From contig CAZUUJ010000009.1 of assembly GCA_964623625.1 (NCBI GenBank), positions 8,521 to 72,520 of the forward strand: 64,000 bases of DNA. Direction: 5' to 3'. The stretch comes from CAZLGM01 sp964623625. Lineage in GTDB: Bacteria; Desulfobacterota; Desulfobulbia; Desulfobulbales; Desulfocapsaceae. This document shows positions 45,445 through 55,160 of the stretch, piece by piece (within the stretch, counting starts at the first letter, position 1; each line of letters opens with the position of its first letter). The translations under genes were made by a program, and so were the position numbers. The notes below the pieces were generated by a model. The model was not told the DNA's origin. It saw nothing but the letters and a program-made list of their open reading frames with translations, and did not search any database.

Positions 45445-46813
45445 AACATCGAAATCATCTTCAAATAGACGGCAGCACGTTGAAGGTATCTTTGATACGG
45501 TTCAACAGGGGCTGTGTCACCGTTGCGGTGGCTGTATCGGTATCTGTCCCTCCGGCACCCTGGATTTGGATGAAGATTGTTTTCCAAAGCAGGTTGATGA
45601 ATGTACCAGGTGTTCGTTGTGTACCGATATCTGTTCCGGACCGGAAACCGATTACCAGCAGATAGGACGTTGGCTGTTTGGTAAACAATACCAATATGTT
45701 GCCCCTTTAGGAATGGTCCGTGAAGGTTTTGTCGGCTACTCAACCGAAGATGCGATTCGCTGGCGGGGAGCCAGTGGAGGTGTTGTTACCAAATTGATCC
45801 TTCACTTGCTGGAAACAGAACAGATCCAGGGAGCGTTGGTTGCCGGTCCTCATCCAGACGATGCCGCGCTCGGACTTGGCTATATTGCCAGAAACCGGGA
45901 AGAGTTGCTCGGATCAACCCAATCCCGCTATACCACAACCCCTATGCTGACTGCTTTAAAGGAAATACAGCGGGAGAAAGGAAAATTTGCTTTCGTTGCC
46001 TTGCCTTGCCATGCATACACGCTCAGGAAGCTGCAGATGAAGAGCGAAGCCTGGAAAAACAGAATCCATCTGATTATCGGACTCTATTGCCACTATCGGC
46101 TTCCCCATGAGGCAACTCGAGAGGCGGCCGCTATTCTCGCCCCGGAAAATACTCAACTTATTGATATCAATTATCGACAGAAGGATGAAAGGGGTTGGCC
46201 CTACAACACTGTTGAGATGACCTTCTCCGATCAGTCGAAGTGGCGCTCACCCTACGGGCCAGCACAGACCGTCAGCCTGTTGGCTCATTGTTTTCCACGG
46301 GGACGATGTCTCTACTGTATTGACGCTCTGGTTGAATTTGCTGATCTGGCTGTTGGTGATCCGTGGATCAGGGATATTGACGGGGAGTGGAAATACTCAG
46401 CTCCCGGAGGAATGTCCGGAATTATTGTTCGAACGGAAACTGGTTCACAGGTTCTTGAAGAAAGCTCCAATAGTGGTGCTCTGGTACTCAAATCAATTCC
46501 GCCTGATGAGGTTGTTGAAGGCCAGCGAATCATGATCATGGAAAAAGCCAGATCCGCTCCGGTTCGGATGAAGCTGCTCAAATTGTTTTTACGGCGACCT
46601 ATGCCGGAATATAATATCGAATATGAACCTATAACACTGAAGCGGCTTTTTCATGAGATTAAATTCGGGCTGATGCGGACCATAACGATTTGGCCGATGG
46701 TCAGGCAGTTCTTTGTTCGTCTCGGGTTTTCTGCAATGGGCCGTAAATTCATGAAGAGAAGAAGACAACGCAATAAAGAGCGGGCCATTGCCCGTTTGGC
46801 CGCCAAGAGATAA
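45437..46813 (+). CDS. FrhB-like coenzyme F420 hydrogenase/dehydrogenase beta subunit family protein
   Basis: A 458-residue protein. Two ferredoxin-type clusters are encoded near the N-terminus: C27-x2-C30-x2-C33-x3-C37 (CHRCGGCIGICP) and C56-x2-C59-x2-C62-x3-C66 (CTRCSLCTDIC). Then follows the FrhB N and C domains with GFVGYSTEDAIRWRGASGGVVTKL, FVALPCHAYTLRKLQ and FADLAVGDPWIRDI. It binds flavin in related proteins. In glycan clusters it sits beside pyruvyltransferases, as here, where its redox role is unknown. ATG overlaps the upstream acyltransferase. Confidence 0.87.
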   Translation: MSRTSKSSSNRRQHVEGIFDTVQQGLCHRCGGCIGICPSGTLDLDEDCFPKQVDECTRCSLCTDICSGPETDYQQIGRWLFGKQYQYVAPLGMVREGFVGYSTEDAIRWRGASGGVVTKLILHLLETEQIQGALVAGPHPDDAALGLGYIARNREELLGSTQSRYTTTPMLTALKEIQREKGKFAFVALPCHAYTLRKLQMKSEAWKNRIHLIIGLYCHYRLPHEATREAAAILAPENTQLIDINYRQKDERGWPYNTVEMTFSDQSKWRSPYGPAQTVSLLAHCFPRGRCLYCIDALVEFADLAVGDPWIRDIDGEWKYSAPGGMSGIIVRTETGSQVLEESSNSGALVLKSIPPDEVVEGQRIMIMEKARSAPVRMKLLKLFLRRPMPEYNIEYEPITLKRLFHEIKFGLMRTITIWPMVRQFFVRLGFSAMGRKFMKRRRQRNKERAIARLAAKR

Positions 46814-46832
46814 CTTGAATTTGATAAAGATT

Positions 46833-47020
46833 GATTTCCCCTAATGCTCAGCTAAAAACGTATTGAACAAACTGAGTCATATAGCAAACTGTAGGGTTTC
46901 CGGTATTTCCTGCCAAACGTCCTCGCTCATTCTTCGTTAGCCGATTGTTTGTCAGGAAACACCGGAAATCTCGATGTTCCAGCCTATTACTTAAAATCAA
47001 GCTAAGCTTTTGGGTTAATC
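46833..47020. repeat. Terminal-inverted-repeat element, copy A with internal palindrome
   Basis: A 188-base non-coding element whose ends, GATTTCCCCTAATGCTCAGC at the left and a right end finishing GGGTTAATC, are imperfect inverted repeats. Outer parts align with the 94-base element at 62914-63007. The middle (about 46891-46980) holds an extra inverted repeat pairing 46896-46918 with 46947-46969 in 20 of 23 positions. No transposase gene. It occupies most of the 267-base gap and may also act as a terminator for the FrhB-like operon. Confidence 0.6.
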
Positions 47021-47080
47021 AGCAAAATTAGATCTACGCTGACTTCTTATGAGATAATGAAAAGCAGCGAGTAGGATAAA

Positions 47081-49030
47081 ATGAACAACAATAAGCGTCT
47101 TCAACAGGTAGTTTTCACTCTTTTTTCTTTTGGTGTAACCGCTGCGGTTTTTTACTATCTGTTCTCTCATATCTCTGTCCAGGAATTGGTAGAGATCATC
47201 CGAAATGTTTCAGTTCGAGGGTTGCTCGCCTTTCTCCTCTGCTCGTTTTTCATGAGCTTTTTCCGCACCTGGCGATATCTTGTCTTACTGAGAAGCAATG
47301 ACCAATCGCCTTCATCAATAGCGCTTTATCTAGTGACCATTGTCAGAAATTTCTTTTCCGACCTGTTGCCGGCACGACTTGGGACCTTGATCTATATCTA
47401 CCTTGTCCAGACTCGACTTGGCGTCCCTTTTGGAGCTGCGACGGCAAGTTTTGCCCTTGCCTTTGTTTTTGATATTCTGGCGCTCGCCTTTCTTATTATC
47501 CTGGCCGCAGCTTTTATCTCATCAACAGTTTTGTCCTCACCGGCCATCATCGGTGGGGGAGTGGTACTATTAACTCTCTGTGCGATTGTTCTTTTTTTTC
47601 TGCCGAATCTTTTACAATTTGGTGCAGTGATCGGCGGACATCTACCGTTGATTGGTGTCAATAACCGGAAAAAGCTGGGCGATGCCATTATGACGGCAAA
47701 AGAGAATATCATTGAGACCAAAGAGTCGGGGATTTTCCTTCAAGTGTTGTTTCTTTCCTTCGGCGTTCGCTGTTTTAAATACCTCTCACTTTTCGTCCTG
47801 TTGCTCGCACTTATGATACCCGCCGGATACAGTGCTGAAGTTTTTTTCCTGCCCAAAGTTTTTCTCGGTTTATGCAGTGCCGAGTTGGCAGCCAGTCTGC
47901 CCGTGTCCGGGATAGCCGGTTTTGGAGCCTATGAAGGCACTTGGGCTCTTGTTTTTCAACTCCTTGGTTTTCCCGAAAAAATGGCTATAGTATCAAGCGT
48001 ATCCCATCATTTGATCACCCAGGTATACGGCTATACATTAGGCGTTGTAGCGCTTATCATTCTGTGGTTACCGTTTTTTTCATATCGACAGTCATCAATG
48101 GAGCAGCTCAACAAAAAAAAGAAATTCTTTTATAGCAGGTTATTTTTGCTCTTTATTTTGGGATTAGGAGCAGTGCTGCTTTGCTATCCTCAGACATATG
48201 GTTGGGCAACCAACAGTAAATCGGCCCCACTTAATGATGATCGAACAACAAACAGTTCTTCCGGTAAAAAAGACATTCGCCGGTTGGTTGACGGGTGGGT
48301 TGTCTATCAGCGGCCTGACGGCATCTATTCGGCAAGGGCCGGTCTGCCACAGGAAAAAAGGTTGTCAAAAAACGGTTCCGCCCCACGTTGGTCTCCAGAC
48401 GGCAAGATGATCGTCTATGTCCATGACAATGAAATTAAAGTGATGGATCGAAAAGGCGGAAATAAAATAACCGTTGCCAGTGCAAAAAAAGGCAAAGCAG
48501 TCTGTTTTGGTCCGTTCGGAAAAACGATTCTTTTTACCGACTATAAAACCATTCGCCGCGTCAATTTAAAAACCGGTACTGTGGAAACCATTTTAAAAGG
48601 CGATTATGAGTTTCGTGAGGTTGATATCGGAACCAGGGGTAGGATTCTGGCTGTGACCGTCAGAACCCCCTTTGGCATCCAGGTACGGCGTATTGATCTA
48701 AAAACAGGCCAACGGGAGAAAGTGGCACGAGGTTGTTCAGCGGCAGTATCACCGGATTTGAAATATATCACGGTTAACGGCAGAAAACATAAATTCCTTC
48801 GTCTCTATAACCTGAACACCCTCCGTTTGGAAAAGCATCTCAGCGCACCACCGGGCCGTCGGTTTGACAATCAGTTCTGGTCAAATCATCAGGACTGGCT
48901 TGTTTCGAAATCGGAAGATGATGCTGAAAACGTCTTTATTCATCATCTACCCACAGACAGCAGCTATCGAGTGACCACAAGCGGGCACTGCGATCGCCCC
49001 GATTTTTTTGTTAACCGTTCGAAGATATAA
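47081..49030 (+). CDS. Fusion of a flippase-like membrane domain and a TolB/WD40-like beta-propeller
   Basis: A 649-residue protein. Residues 1-340 are an LPG-synthase-TM/UPF0104 domain with about eight helices (TVRNFFSDLLPARLGTLIY-like segment near 88-107, AELAASLPVSGIAGFGAYEGTW near 267-288). A ninth helix (LFLLFILGLGAVLLCY, about 351-366) leads to a 250-residue propeller with blades such as APRWSPDGKMIVYVHDNEIKVMDRK and VCFGPFGKTILFTDYKTIRRV. The fusion is unusual. If the extra helix crosses the membrane, the propeller faces the periplasm. Role could be recognition of a transported lipid-linked glycan. TAGGA precedes ATG 47081. Confidence 0.75.
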   Translation: MNNNKRLQQVVFTLFSFGVTAAVFYYLFSHISVQELVEIIRNVSVRGLLAFLLCSFFMSFFRTWRYLVLLRSNDQSPSSIALYLVTIVRNFFSDLLPARLGTLIYIYLVQTRLGVPFGAATASFALAFVFDILALAFLIILAAAFISSTVLSSPAIIGGGVVLLTLCAIVLFFLPNLLQFGAVIGGHLPLIGVNNRKKLGDAIMTAKENIIETKESGIFLQVLFLSFGVRCFKYLSLFVLLLALMIPAGYSAEVFFLPKVFLGLCSAELAASLPVSGIAGFGAYEGTWALVFQLLGFPEKMAIVSSVSHHLITQVYGYTLGVVALIILWLPFFSYRQSSMEQLNKKKKFFYSRLFLLFILGLGAVLLCYPQTYGWATNSKSAPLNDDRTTNSSSGKKDIRRLVDGWVVYQRPDGIYSARAGLPQEKRLSKNGSAPRWSPDGKMIVYVHDNEIKVMDRKGGNKITVASAKKGKAVCFGPFGKTILFTDYKTIRRVNLKTGTVETILKGDYEFREVDIGTRGRILAVTVRTPFGIQVRRIDLKTGQREKVARGCSAAVSPDLKYITVNGRKHKFLRLYNLNTLRLEKHLSAPPGRRFDNQFWSNHQDWLVSKSEDDAENVFIHHLPTDSSYRVTTSGHCDRPDFFVNRSKI

Positions 49031-49274
49031 TCCACAGGGGGTTGTTTTCAACAGTGGCATGTCGTTGTTGCCTGGCGATATCGTCTACTACGGGTCAAAC
49101 TGAGAACTGATGGGGAGAAGTTGTATACAGGCTACAATGATAGATGTTGTTTTATACAAGGAATGGTATAGAGTAGCATGATTTAAGCTGAGCAGACTGA
49201 TTTTCCACCACAGATTTGTAAATAGGGATATCGATTTGGGCAAAAAGAGAACTTGACATCCATGGTGAAAATAG

Positions 49275-50300
49275 ATGGAAGAGAATTACTGTAAGATTCC
49301 CGCAGGAACCCCGGTACTGGTGACTGGAGCAACCGGATTTACCGGCATCGTTCTGACAACAAAACTGGTGAATGCCGGTTTGAAGGTAAGCGCTGTAGCC
49401 AGAGCAAGCTCAAACCTTGATCCCCTCAAAGACCTTGACATTACTTGGTTTCGAGGTGATGTCTTTGATGAAGAGGTGATAAGAGAGGCCATGGCCGGCC
49501 AGCAATATGTTTTTCATCTGGCCGCGGCATTCAGGGACCCGAACAGTACTGAAAAGGATTATTGGAACGTTCATGTTCGTTCAACCCAGATTATCGCTGA
49601 ACAGATTCTGAATAATCCGGAATTTAAACGTCTTGTCCATGTATCTACCATAGGGGTCCATGGTCACATTGAGAATCCCCCGGCAACTGAGGAATACCCT
49701 TTTTCTCCGGGAGACGGCTACCAAAGAACAAAGCTGCAGGCCGAAGAATGGCTCAACGATTTTGGTGCCGAAAACCCTGTTCCCTATACCATTATAAGAC
49801 CGGCGGCCATTTACGGACCGGGAGACAGGCGATTGGTCAAACTGTTCAAGATGGCTTTAAAAACGTATTTTCCGTTGCTTGGAAATGGAAAATGCATGTA
49901 TCACCTTGTTCATGTCGATGATTTGACCAACAGCTTTATCATTGCTGCCACCCATCCCGAAGTACAGGGTGAATCGATCATTTCTGGTGCTGAAGAACCA
50001 ATAGCGATTGCGGACATCGCTAAAATCGTTGCAGAACATTTCGGCAAAACATCCAGAGTGATTCGACTTCCCATCGGGCCTTTTTTCCTTGCCGCGGACA
50101 TCTGTGAACTGTTGTGTAAACCGTTTAAATTGAATCCGCCAATCTATCGGAGAAGGGTCGCCTTTTATTCCAAAGACAGGCACTTTGATATCTCAAAAAT
50201 GAAAACCCTGCTCGGCTATTCTCCGAAACACTCCAATAGGGATGGTATTGTTGAAACGGCTGACCGGTATGTACAAAAAGGTTGGCTGAATCCGAACTAA
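49275..50300 (+). CDS. NAD-dependent epimerase/dehydratase (SDR)
   Basis: A 341-residue extended SDR resembling the 3-beta-hydroxysteroid dehydrogenase/dihydroflavonol reductase branch. NAD motif VTGATGFTGIV (about 15-25), LVHVSTIGVHG with the substrate serine (near 119-129), and Y-Q-R-T-K as the catalytic Tyr/Lys. NPVPYTIIRPAAIYGPGD is typical. Preceded by 244 bases with no gene and no evident regulatory signal. Probably acts on a nucleotide sugar, although a lipid substrate is possible for this branch. Confidence 0.82.
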   Translation: MEENYCKIPAGTPVLVTGATGFTGIVLTTKLVNAGLKVSAVARASSNLDPLKDLDITWFRGDVFDEEVIREAMAGQQYVFHLAAAFRDPNSTEKDYWNVHVRSTQIIAEQILNNPEFKRLVHVSTIGVHGHIENPPATEEYPFSPGDGYQRTKLQAEEWLNDFGAENPVPYTIIRPAAIYGPGDRRLVKLFKMALKTYFPLLGNGKCMYHLVHVDDLTNSFIIAATHPEVQGESIISGAEEPIAIADIAKIVAEHFGKTSRVIRLPIGPFFLAADICELLCKPFKLNPPIYRRRVAFYSKDRHFDISKMKTLLGYSPKHSNRDGIVETADRYVQKGWLNPN

Positions 50301-50387
50301 CCTGCATATCGTATCTGTTCAGAAGGTAGCCGGTTTCCTTTGTTACATCAGGTTTTTTTCGATAGATTCGTTTGATCATACTTGGTT

Positions 50388-51785
50388 ATGAACATGCTGA
50401 CTCAAAGCCATTTTGTTGTTCGATGGTTGATGTTTTTCTTTGCTTTTGTAATCTGTGCGGATAGTTGTATAAGCGGCCAACAGGAAACCGGCGGCTTACT
50501 AGACAGGAACGTTTCCTTGGAAGAAGCCATTGAGCTGGCACTGAAAAACAATCACTCTATACGACGTGCCGGTTTGAGTGTGGAATCTAACCGGATTGGA
50601 GTTAAAAGCGCCAAGTCCGATTTCCAGATCAAGATCAAGCCTTCAACGGAACTAGGTGTTGATTCAGGAGAACAGTTCTGGATTGGCGGTCTGGAACTGT
50701 CAAAAAAAAGCTCGCTTGGCGTTATTGCAAGTGTGACTTCCAGAATAGAACAGACTGATGAACAATATCGGTCGGTTGTCGGTGCTTCACTTCAAATTCC
50801 TATTCTGCGTGGCTTTGGTGCCGATTACAACAAGGATGAGCTGTATAGTTCGCTTTTTGAACTGCAATCGGCACAGTTGTCATTGTATACCGAGCAGGCC
50901 AGAGTAGTCCTCGACACGGTTACTACGGTTTATGAGATCATTAAGAGTCAGTCGATGATTAATTTACTGACTGCTCAGCGTATTCTCCTCAACAACCACC
51001 TTTCACTCACCAAAATAAAAGAAAAAACTGGACTTGCCACTGCTATGGATCTCTATCGGGTCCAATTGCGTTTGAAAGAGGTCCAGAACGAGTTGACTGT
51101 GCTGAATGAGCAGATAAATACCCAAAGCGATCTTTTAAAAGACATCTTGTCTGTGCCAATGCGGGGAACCTTAACGGTCATTGCTCCGATTGAATACCGG
51201 CCGGTTGACACTGATGTTGATCAGGCCATAGATATTGCATTAAAAAATCGAATTGAAATAGAAAGTTCGAAACGACGAACCTTTGAGTATAAAAGAAAAC
51301 TCGCCATAGCAAAAAAAGAAATCCTGCCCCGGCTTGATCTGAATATCGGTTATGAGAAATATGGCGACAACAGGTCCTTTGATCTTGATGAAGAAACTGT
51401 AAACGTTTCCATAGGGGGATCGACCGATCTTTTCAGATCCCGTGAAAAGGCAGCTTTTGAACAGGCCAGAATAAATCTGAACCAATCAATCATCGATCAG
51501 GAATCAACTAAACTTTCTGTCATTAAGGAAGTTCGGGCGCAAATCAACCAGATGGAAAAGAAAAAGCAGCTGATTGATGACAGAAAGGAACAAAAAAAAC
51601 AAGCAGAAGGAAAATACAGACTCGCCGCTTCTAGATTCAAGCATCAAATGACAGACAACTTCGACCTGATCGAATCGCAATCGGAAAAGCAGCAAGTCGC
51701 TTCCGATCTGATATCGGATGTAATCGACTATATCGTGCACACATACAAATTTCGTCAAACATTGGGAACCCTGATCAAACGATAA
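50388..51785 (+). CDS. TolC-family outer-membrane efflux protein
   Basis: A 465-residue outer-membrane factor. A signal peptide (VVRWLMFFFAFVICADSC) is followed by the NVSLEEAIELALKNNHSI motif that starts OEP domains, then two long alpha-helical repeats and LGASLQIPILRGFGAD-type beta segments (VVGASLQIPILRGFG near 130). Trimers form the exit duct for tripartite exporters. The adaptor and MacB-type ABC genes follow at once, so this is a complete export system. ATG 50388 and 50394 are both plausible. Confidence 0.87.
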   Translation: MNMLTQSHFVVRWLMFFFAFVICADSCISGQQETGGLLDRNVSLEEAIELALKNNHSIRRAGLSVESNRIGVKSAKSDFQIKIKPSTELGVDSGEQFWIGGLELSKKSSLGVIASVTSRIEQTDEQYRSVVGASLQIPILRGFGADYNKDELYSSLFELQSAQLSLYTEQARVVLDTVTTVYEIIKSQSMINLLTAQRILLNNHLSLTKIKEKTGLATAMDLYRVQLRLKEVQNELTVLNEQINTQSDLLKDILSVPMRGTLTVIAPIEYRPVDTDVDQAIDIALKNRIEIESSKRRTFEYKRKLAIAKKEILPRLDLNIGYEKYGDNRSFDLDEETVNVSIGGSTDLFRSREKAAFEQARINLNQSIIDQESTKLSVIKEVRAQINQMEKKKQLIDDRKEQKKQAEGKYRLAASRFKHQMTDNFDLIESQSEKQQVASDLISDVIDYIVHTYKFRQTLGTLIKR

Positions 51786-51794
51786 GGTGGTTAA

Positions 51795-53234
51795 GTGGAC
51801 AGAAAAAGCATATCCATAGGAGGGGTTGTTTTTGTTGGAGTCCTGCTCTTTTTCGGCTTCATTTCATTTCTTATTACGTCAAATACAACTTCTGACAGCC
51901 GTTTGACCGCAAAAGCCGAAAAACGCAGTTTCACCATTGAGCTCAACCTGATCGGTATTCTGGACGCTGCCCAGTCCCACATGATCTCTTCCAATCTTGA
52001 AGGGATGAATGGGACAATTATCTATCTTGTTGATGATGGCAAAAAAGTAGAAAAAGGGGAACTCCTCGTCCGCCTTGACCGATCTGCTATTGAAAAAGAA
52101 GTGAATCGTTTCAAGGCGGAAGTTGAAAGCTATAACGCCGCAGTGAAGGCCGCTGAGGAAGTTGTCGCCTTTGAAAAGAACCAGGTTGAAAAGGAAATTG
52201 GCAACGCGTTATACAGCCAAAACGTAGCAGAGCTTGAACTCAAACGGCTACAGGAAGGAGAAGGGCCTCTTAAGCTTTCTCTCCTAGAGGAAGAACAACA
52301 GAAAGCGCAATCCGATCTGAAGCGATACAACTCTTTCTACACTGATCTTTTAGAACTTGAAAAGCAGGGTTACGCCAATCCCTCAGAACTCAGCTCAACA
52401 AAAGAGAAGATAGCTGTTTTTAAAGCAAAGCTGGAATCTGTAAACAAGCGATATGAATCGTATCGAAAACATGTCCTTCCTGCCGCAATTGAATCAGCAA
52501 AAGAAAAACTACACAATGCATCTCTGACCCTTCAACAAACAAGGCAGGGCGGTAAACATAAAATTGCCAAAGTAAAGGCGGCACTGTTGCAGATTACAGG
52601 GGTACTGAAAACCAAACAAACCTCTCTTGATAAAGCGTTATACAAATTATCTCAAACAGAAATACGAGCTCCTTTTTCCGGAATTGTCATCCATTATTCA
52701 ACTTTTCGTGAGGGTGAAAAAAGAAAACCGCGGGAAGGTGATGCCGTGTTTGTCAATCAGCCGATTCTCTATCTTCCAGATATTTCCAAAATGGTCATAA
52801 ATTCTAAGACCCGAGAGGTCGATCTGCATAAAATCCGATTGGGGCAACGCTCAAAGATCACCGTTGAAGCCTATCCCGACAGGATATTAACGGGTGAATT
52901 GTCTTTTATCGGTTCACTTGCAACAGCTGATGAAAAGAGTGGCGGTTTTGAAAAATTTTTCCAGCTTCAGTTCAAAGTCAATGAAGAGGACAACAGGATG
53001 AGACCCGGTATGACCTGCCGGATCAGCATAGAAGCCGATACCATCAACGACGTACTCTCAATACCTGTCCAGGCTGTATTCACCAAAAATATGGAAACCT
53101 TCTGTTATGTTAAGAAGGCGGGCGGCTTTAAAAGCCGGACAATCGTTCTCGGCCGTCGGAACAATGACTTTGTTGAAATTGTTCAAGGCTTGGAGGTCGG
53201 TGAAATCGTCAGCCTTGTTCGACAGAAACTGTGA
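51795..53234 (+). CDS. HlyD/MacA-family periplasmic adaptor protein
   Basis: A 479-residue membrane-fusion protein: N-terminal anchor (GGVVFVGVLLFFGFISFLI), barrel-sandwich hybrid domain halves (MNGTIIYLVDDGKKVEKGELLVRLD near 74 and TEIRAPFSGIVIHY near 292), a long coiled-coil hairpin between them (about 105-280) and a C-terminal beta-barrel (MRPGMTCRISIEADTI). It links the ABC pump to the TolC-like duct. GTG 51795 is the start, with AAGGTGG just upstream. Stop overlaps the ABC gene start. Confidence 0.87.
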   Translation: MDRKSISIGGVVFVGVLLFFGFISFLITSNTTSDSRLTAKAEKRSFTIELNLIGILDAAQSHMISSNLEGMNGTIIYLVDDGKKVEKGELLVRLDRSAIEKEVNRFKAEVESYNAAVKAAEEVVAFEKNQVEKEIGNALYSQNVAELELKRLQEGEGPLKLSLLEEEQQKAQSDLKRYNSFYTDLLELEKQGYANPSELSSTKEKIAVFKAKLESVNKRYESYRKHVLPAAIESAKEKLHNASLTLQQTRQGGKHKIAKVKAALLQITGVLKTKQTSLDKALYKLSQTEIRAPFSGIVIHYSTFREGEKRKPREGDAVFVNQPILYLPDISKMVINSKTREVDLHKIRLGQRSKITVEAYPDRILTGELSFIGSLATADEKSGGFEKFFQLQFKVNEEDNRMRPGMTCRISIEADTINDVLSIPVQAVFTKNMETFCYVKKAGGFKSRTIVLGRRNNDFVEIVQGLEVGEIVSLVRQKL

Positions 53235-53902
53235 ATCCGATGTTGTTAAAAGTGCAAAACCTGCAAAAAAGCTATCGTCTCGGAACCAGAACTATTGAGG
53301 TTCTTCGAGGTATCGATATCTGTATATCTGAAGGGGAATTTCTTTCAATAATGGGTACTTCCGGCTCCGGTAAATCCACATTGCTTCACATCCTCGGTGG
53401 CCTTGATACTCCGGATGACGGAGATTATACATTCAACGGCAGAAACATGCTGGATCTGGACGACACAACCCGGTCTTGGATGCGGGCCAATTGGTTTGGC
53501 TTTGTTTTTCAAACCTTTGATCTGCTGCCCGATTTAAATGTTATAGAAAATGTAGCCCTTCCTTTTCAATATAACAGCGTTGACCCGGAAACACGTGAAA
53601 CTCTGATGTACACGGCAATTGAACGTGTCGGCCTCTCCCACAGATTTCAACACAGACCAGGAGAACTCTCCGGAGGTGAAATGCAGCGTGTTGCCATTGC
53701 CAGAGCATTGGCAATTCAGCCTAAATGCATTTTTGCCGACGAACCCACTGGAAATCTCGATTCCAGCAACACTGATGAGATTCTACAACTGTTCAGCGAG
53801 CTTCATCTGAACGGAACTACTATTATCATGGTCACTCATGACAGCACAGTTGCCGCTTTTTCAGAGAAAACAGTTGAGATGAAAGACGGGTATTTACACT
53901 AA
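53231..53902 (+). CDS. MacB/LolD-type ABC transporter ATP-binding protein
   Basis: A 223-residue ATPase: Walker A GTSGSGKST, signature LSGGEMQRVAIARAL, Walker B CIFADEPTGNLD and the following His switch in VTHDS. This belongs to the MacB/LolD branch that works with FtsX-like permeases to drive substrates from periplasm or outer leaflet. It starts with GTG 53231, overlapping the adaptor stop; ATG 53240 is possible. The permease follows one base after the stop. Cargo unknown. Confidence 0.92.
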   Translation: MNPMLLKVQNLQKSYRLGTRTIEVLRGIDICISEGEFLSIMGTSGSGKSTLLHILGGLDTPDDGDYTFNGRNMLDLDDTTRSWMRANWFGFVFQTFDLLPDLNVIENVALPFQYNSVDPETRETLMYTAIERVGLSHRFQHRPGELSGGEMQRVAIARALAIQPKCIFADEPTGNLDSSNTDEILQLFSELHLNGTTIIMVTHDSTVAAFSEKTVEMKDGYLH

Positions 53903-53903
53903 T

Positions 53904-55145
53904 ATGCATTTGCGTTCACTGGCTTTTTTCCAAACGGGTTTTCGCTCGCTTTTGGCCCATAAATTCCGATCCTCTTTGAGTATCCTGGGCATTGTCTGCG
54001 GGGTGATGGCTGTTATGTCGATGATTTCCACAGGTGAAGGAGCAAAACGGGAGGTCCTTGATCGAATTGAAAAAATGGGGTTAAAAAATATTTATATTCA
54101 TCAGCTGAAATTAACCGATGAATTACAGGAACAGGCAAGACAGAAACGATCGTATGGCTTGACTCTATCTGATATTGATCGGTTCAGGTCGGTGATACCA
54201 TTTATATCACGGATAGGAGCTGCCCGTAAAATCGAACTGACTCCGGTCGGTACGCCAATTACTCCCGTTATCGTCCGATGTAACATGGATTACGCCACTG
54301 TTCTGGGTTTATCGTTGTCCACCGGCCGATTTATCCATGAACAGGACATCGACAACCGGAGCCTTGTTTGTGTTCTTGGCTACGATCTATCCAAGCAGCT
54401 TGGCTCTGGAGGGAGAATCGGCAACCTTATCAGGCTGGACAACTCTCTCTATAGGGTCGTCGGTATTTTGGAGAAGTATGATATCGATACCGGTAAAAGC
54501 TCGAAGGTCAAGAGTGAAAATGTTAACACGATGATCTTTTTACCATTGAATATCCAGACAAAATCGGCTACATCTCAACTCTTTGATACAAACGAAAATC
54601 GACTGGATCGGATTGTCGTTGAGGTCGATACACGTGAAAATGTTGGAGCGGCTGGAAAACTGATTGAAAGGACGCTGGAGCATTCCCATAACGGCGTTCG
54701 GGATTATTCGGTTATAGCTCCTGTCGAGCTGTTGAACCAATCGCTGGCAACTCAGAAGATATTCAATCTGGTACTTGCGGTAACCGGAGGAATATCATTA
54801 CTTGTCGGCGGAATTGGTATCATGAATATCATGTTGGCTTCGGTAACGGAGCGTAAGCGTGAAATTGGTATTCGACGGGCGGTTGGAGCAACCCAAAAGG
54901 ATATCCAATTCCAATTTCTTGCCGAATCGTTTCTACTGACATTGTGTGGAGGCGTAGTCGGTCTTGGTACTGGAACAATCTGTATCTTCGCGATAGAGGC
55001 TTTTGCCGGATGGCCGATCAGGATCACCTTCTGGTCAATGTGCTTGCCGTTTGTTCTGGCGTGTTTAACGGGTATTTTTTTTGGCTTATACCCGGCAGTG
55101 CAGGCTGCCAAAATGGATCCAATACAGGCATTACGAACCATTTAA
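53904..55145 (+). CDS. MacB-type ABC transporter permease (FtsX family)
   Basis: A 413-residue permease with one N-terminal helix (about 18-42), a large periplasmic MacB_PCD domain (45-280) and three C-terminal helices in the FtsX pattern, with LLVGGIGIMNIMLASVTERKREIGIRRAVGA marking the second helix and coupling segment. With the ATPase, adaptor and TolC-like protein it makes a MacAB-TolC-type exporter. Its genes lie within a glycan locus, so it could export a lipid, peptide or glycan-modifying factor rather than an antibiotic. Confidence 0.9.
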   Translation: MHLRSLAFFQTGFRSLLAHKFRSSLSILGIVCGVMAVMSMISTGEGAKREVLDRIEKMGLKNIYIHQLKLTDELQEQARQKRSYGLTLSDIDRFRSVIPFISRIGAARKIELTPVGTPITPVIVRCNMDYATVLGLSLSTGRFIHEQDIDNRSLVCVLGYDLSKQLGSGGRIGNLIRLDNSLYRVVGILEKYDIDTGKSSKVKSENVNTMIFLPLNIQTKSATSQLFDTNENRLDRIVVEVDTRENVGAAGKLIERTLEHSHNGVRDYSVIAPVELLNQSLATQKIFNLVLAVTGGISLLVGGIGIMNIMLASVTERKREIGIRRAVGATQKDIQFQFLAESFLLTLCGGVVGLGTGTICIFAIEAFAGWPIRITFWSMCLPFVLACLTGIFFGLYPAVQAAKMDPIQALRTI

Positions 55146-55160
55146 AGCAAGGATTATTCA

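Noticed and set aside
49031..49274. Sigma-54 promoter near TGGCATG ... TTGC before the epimerase gene
   Set aside because: The spacing between the two halves is two bases too long, and the site is over 180 bases from the start codon.
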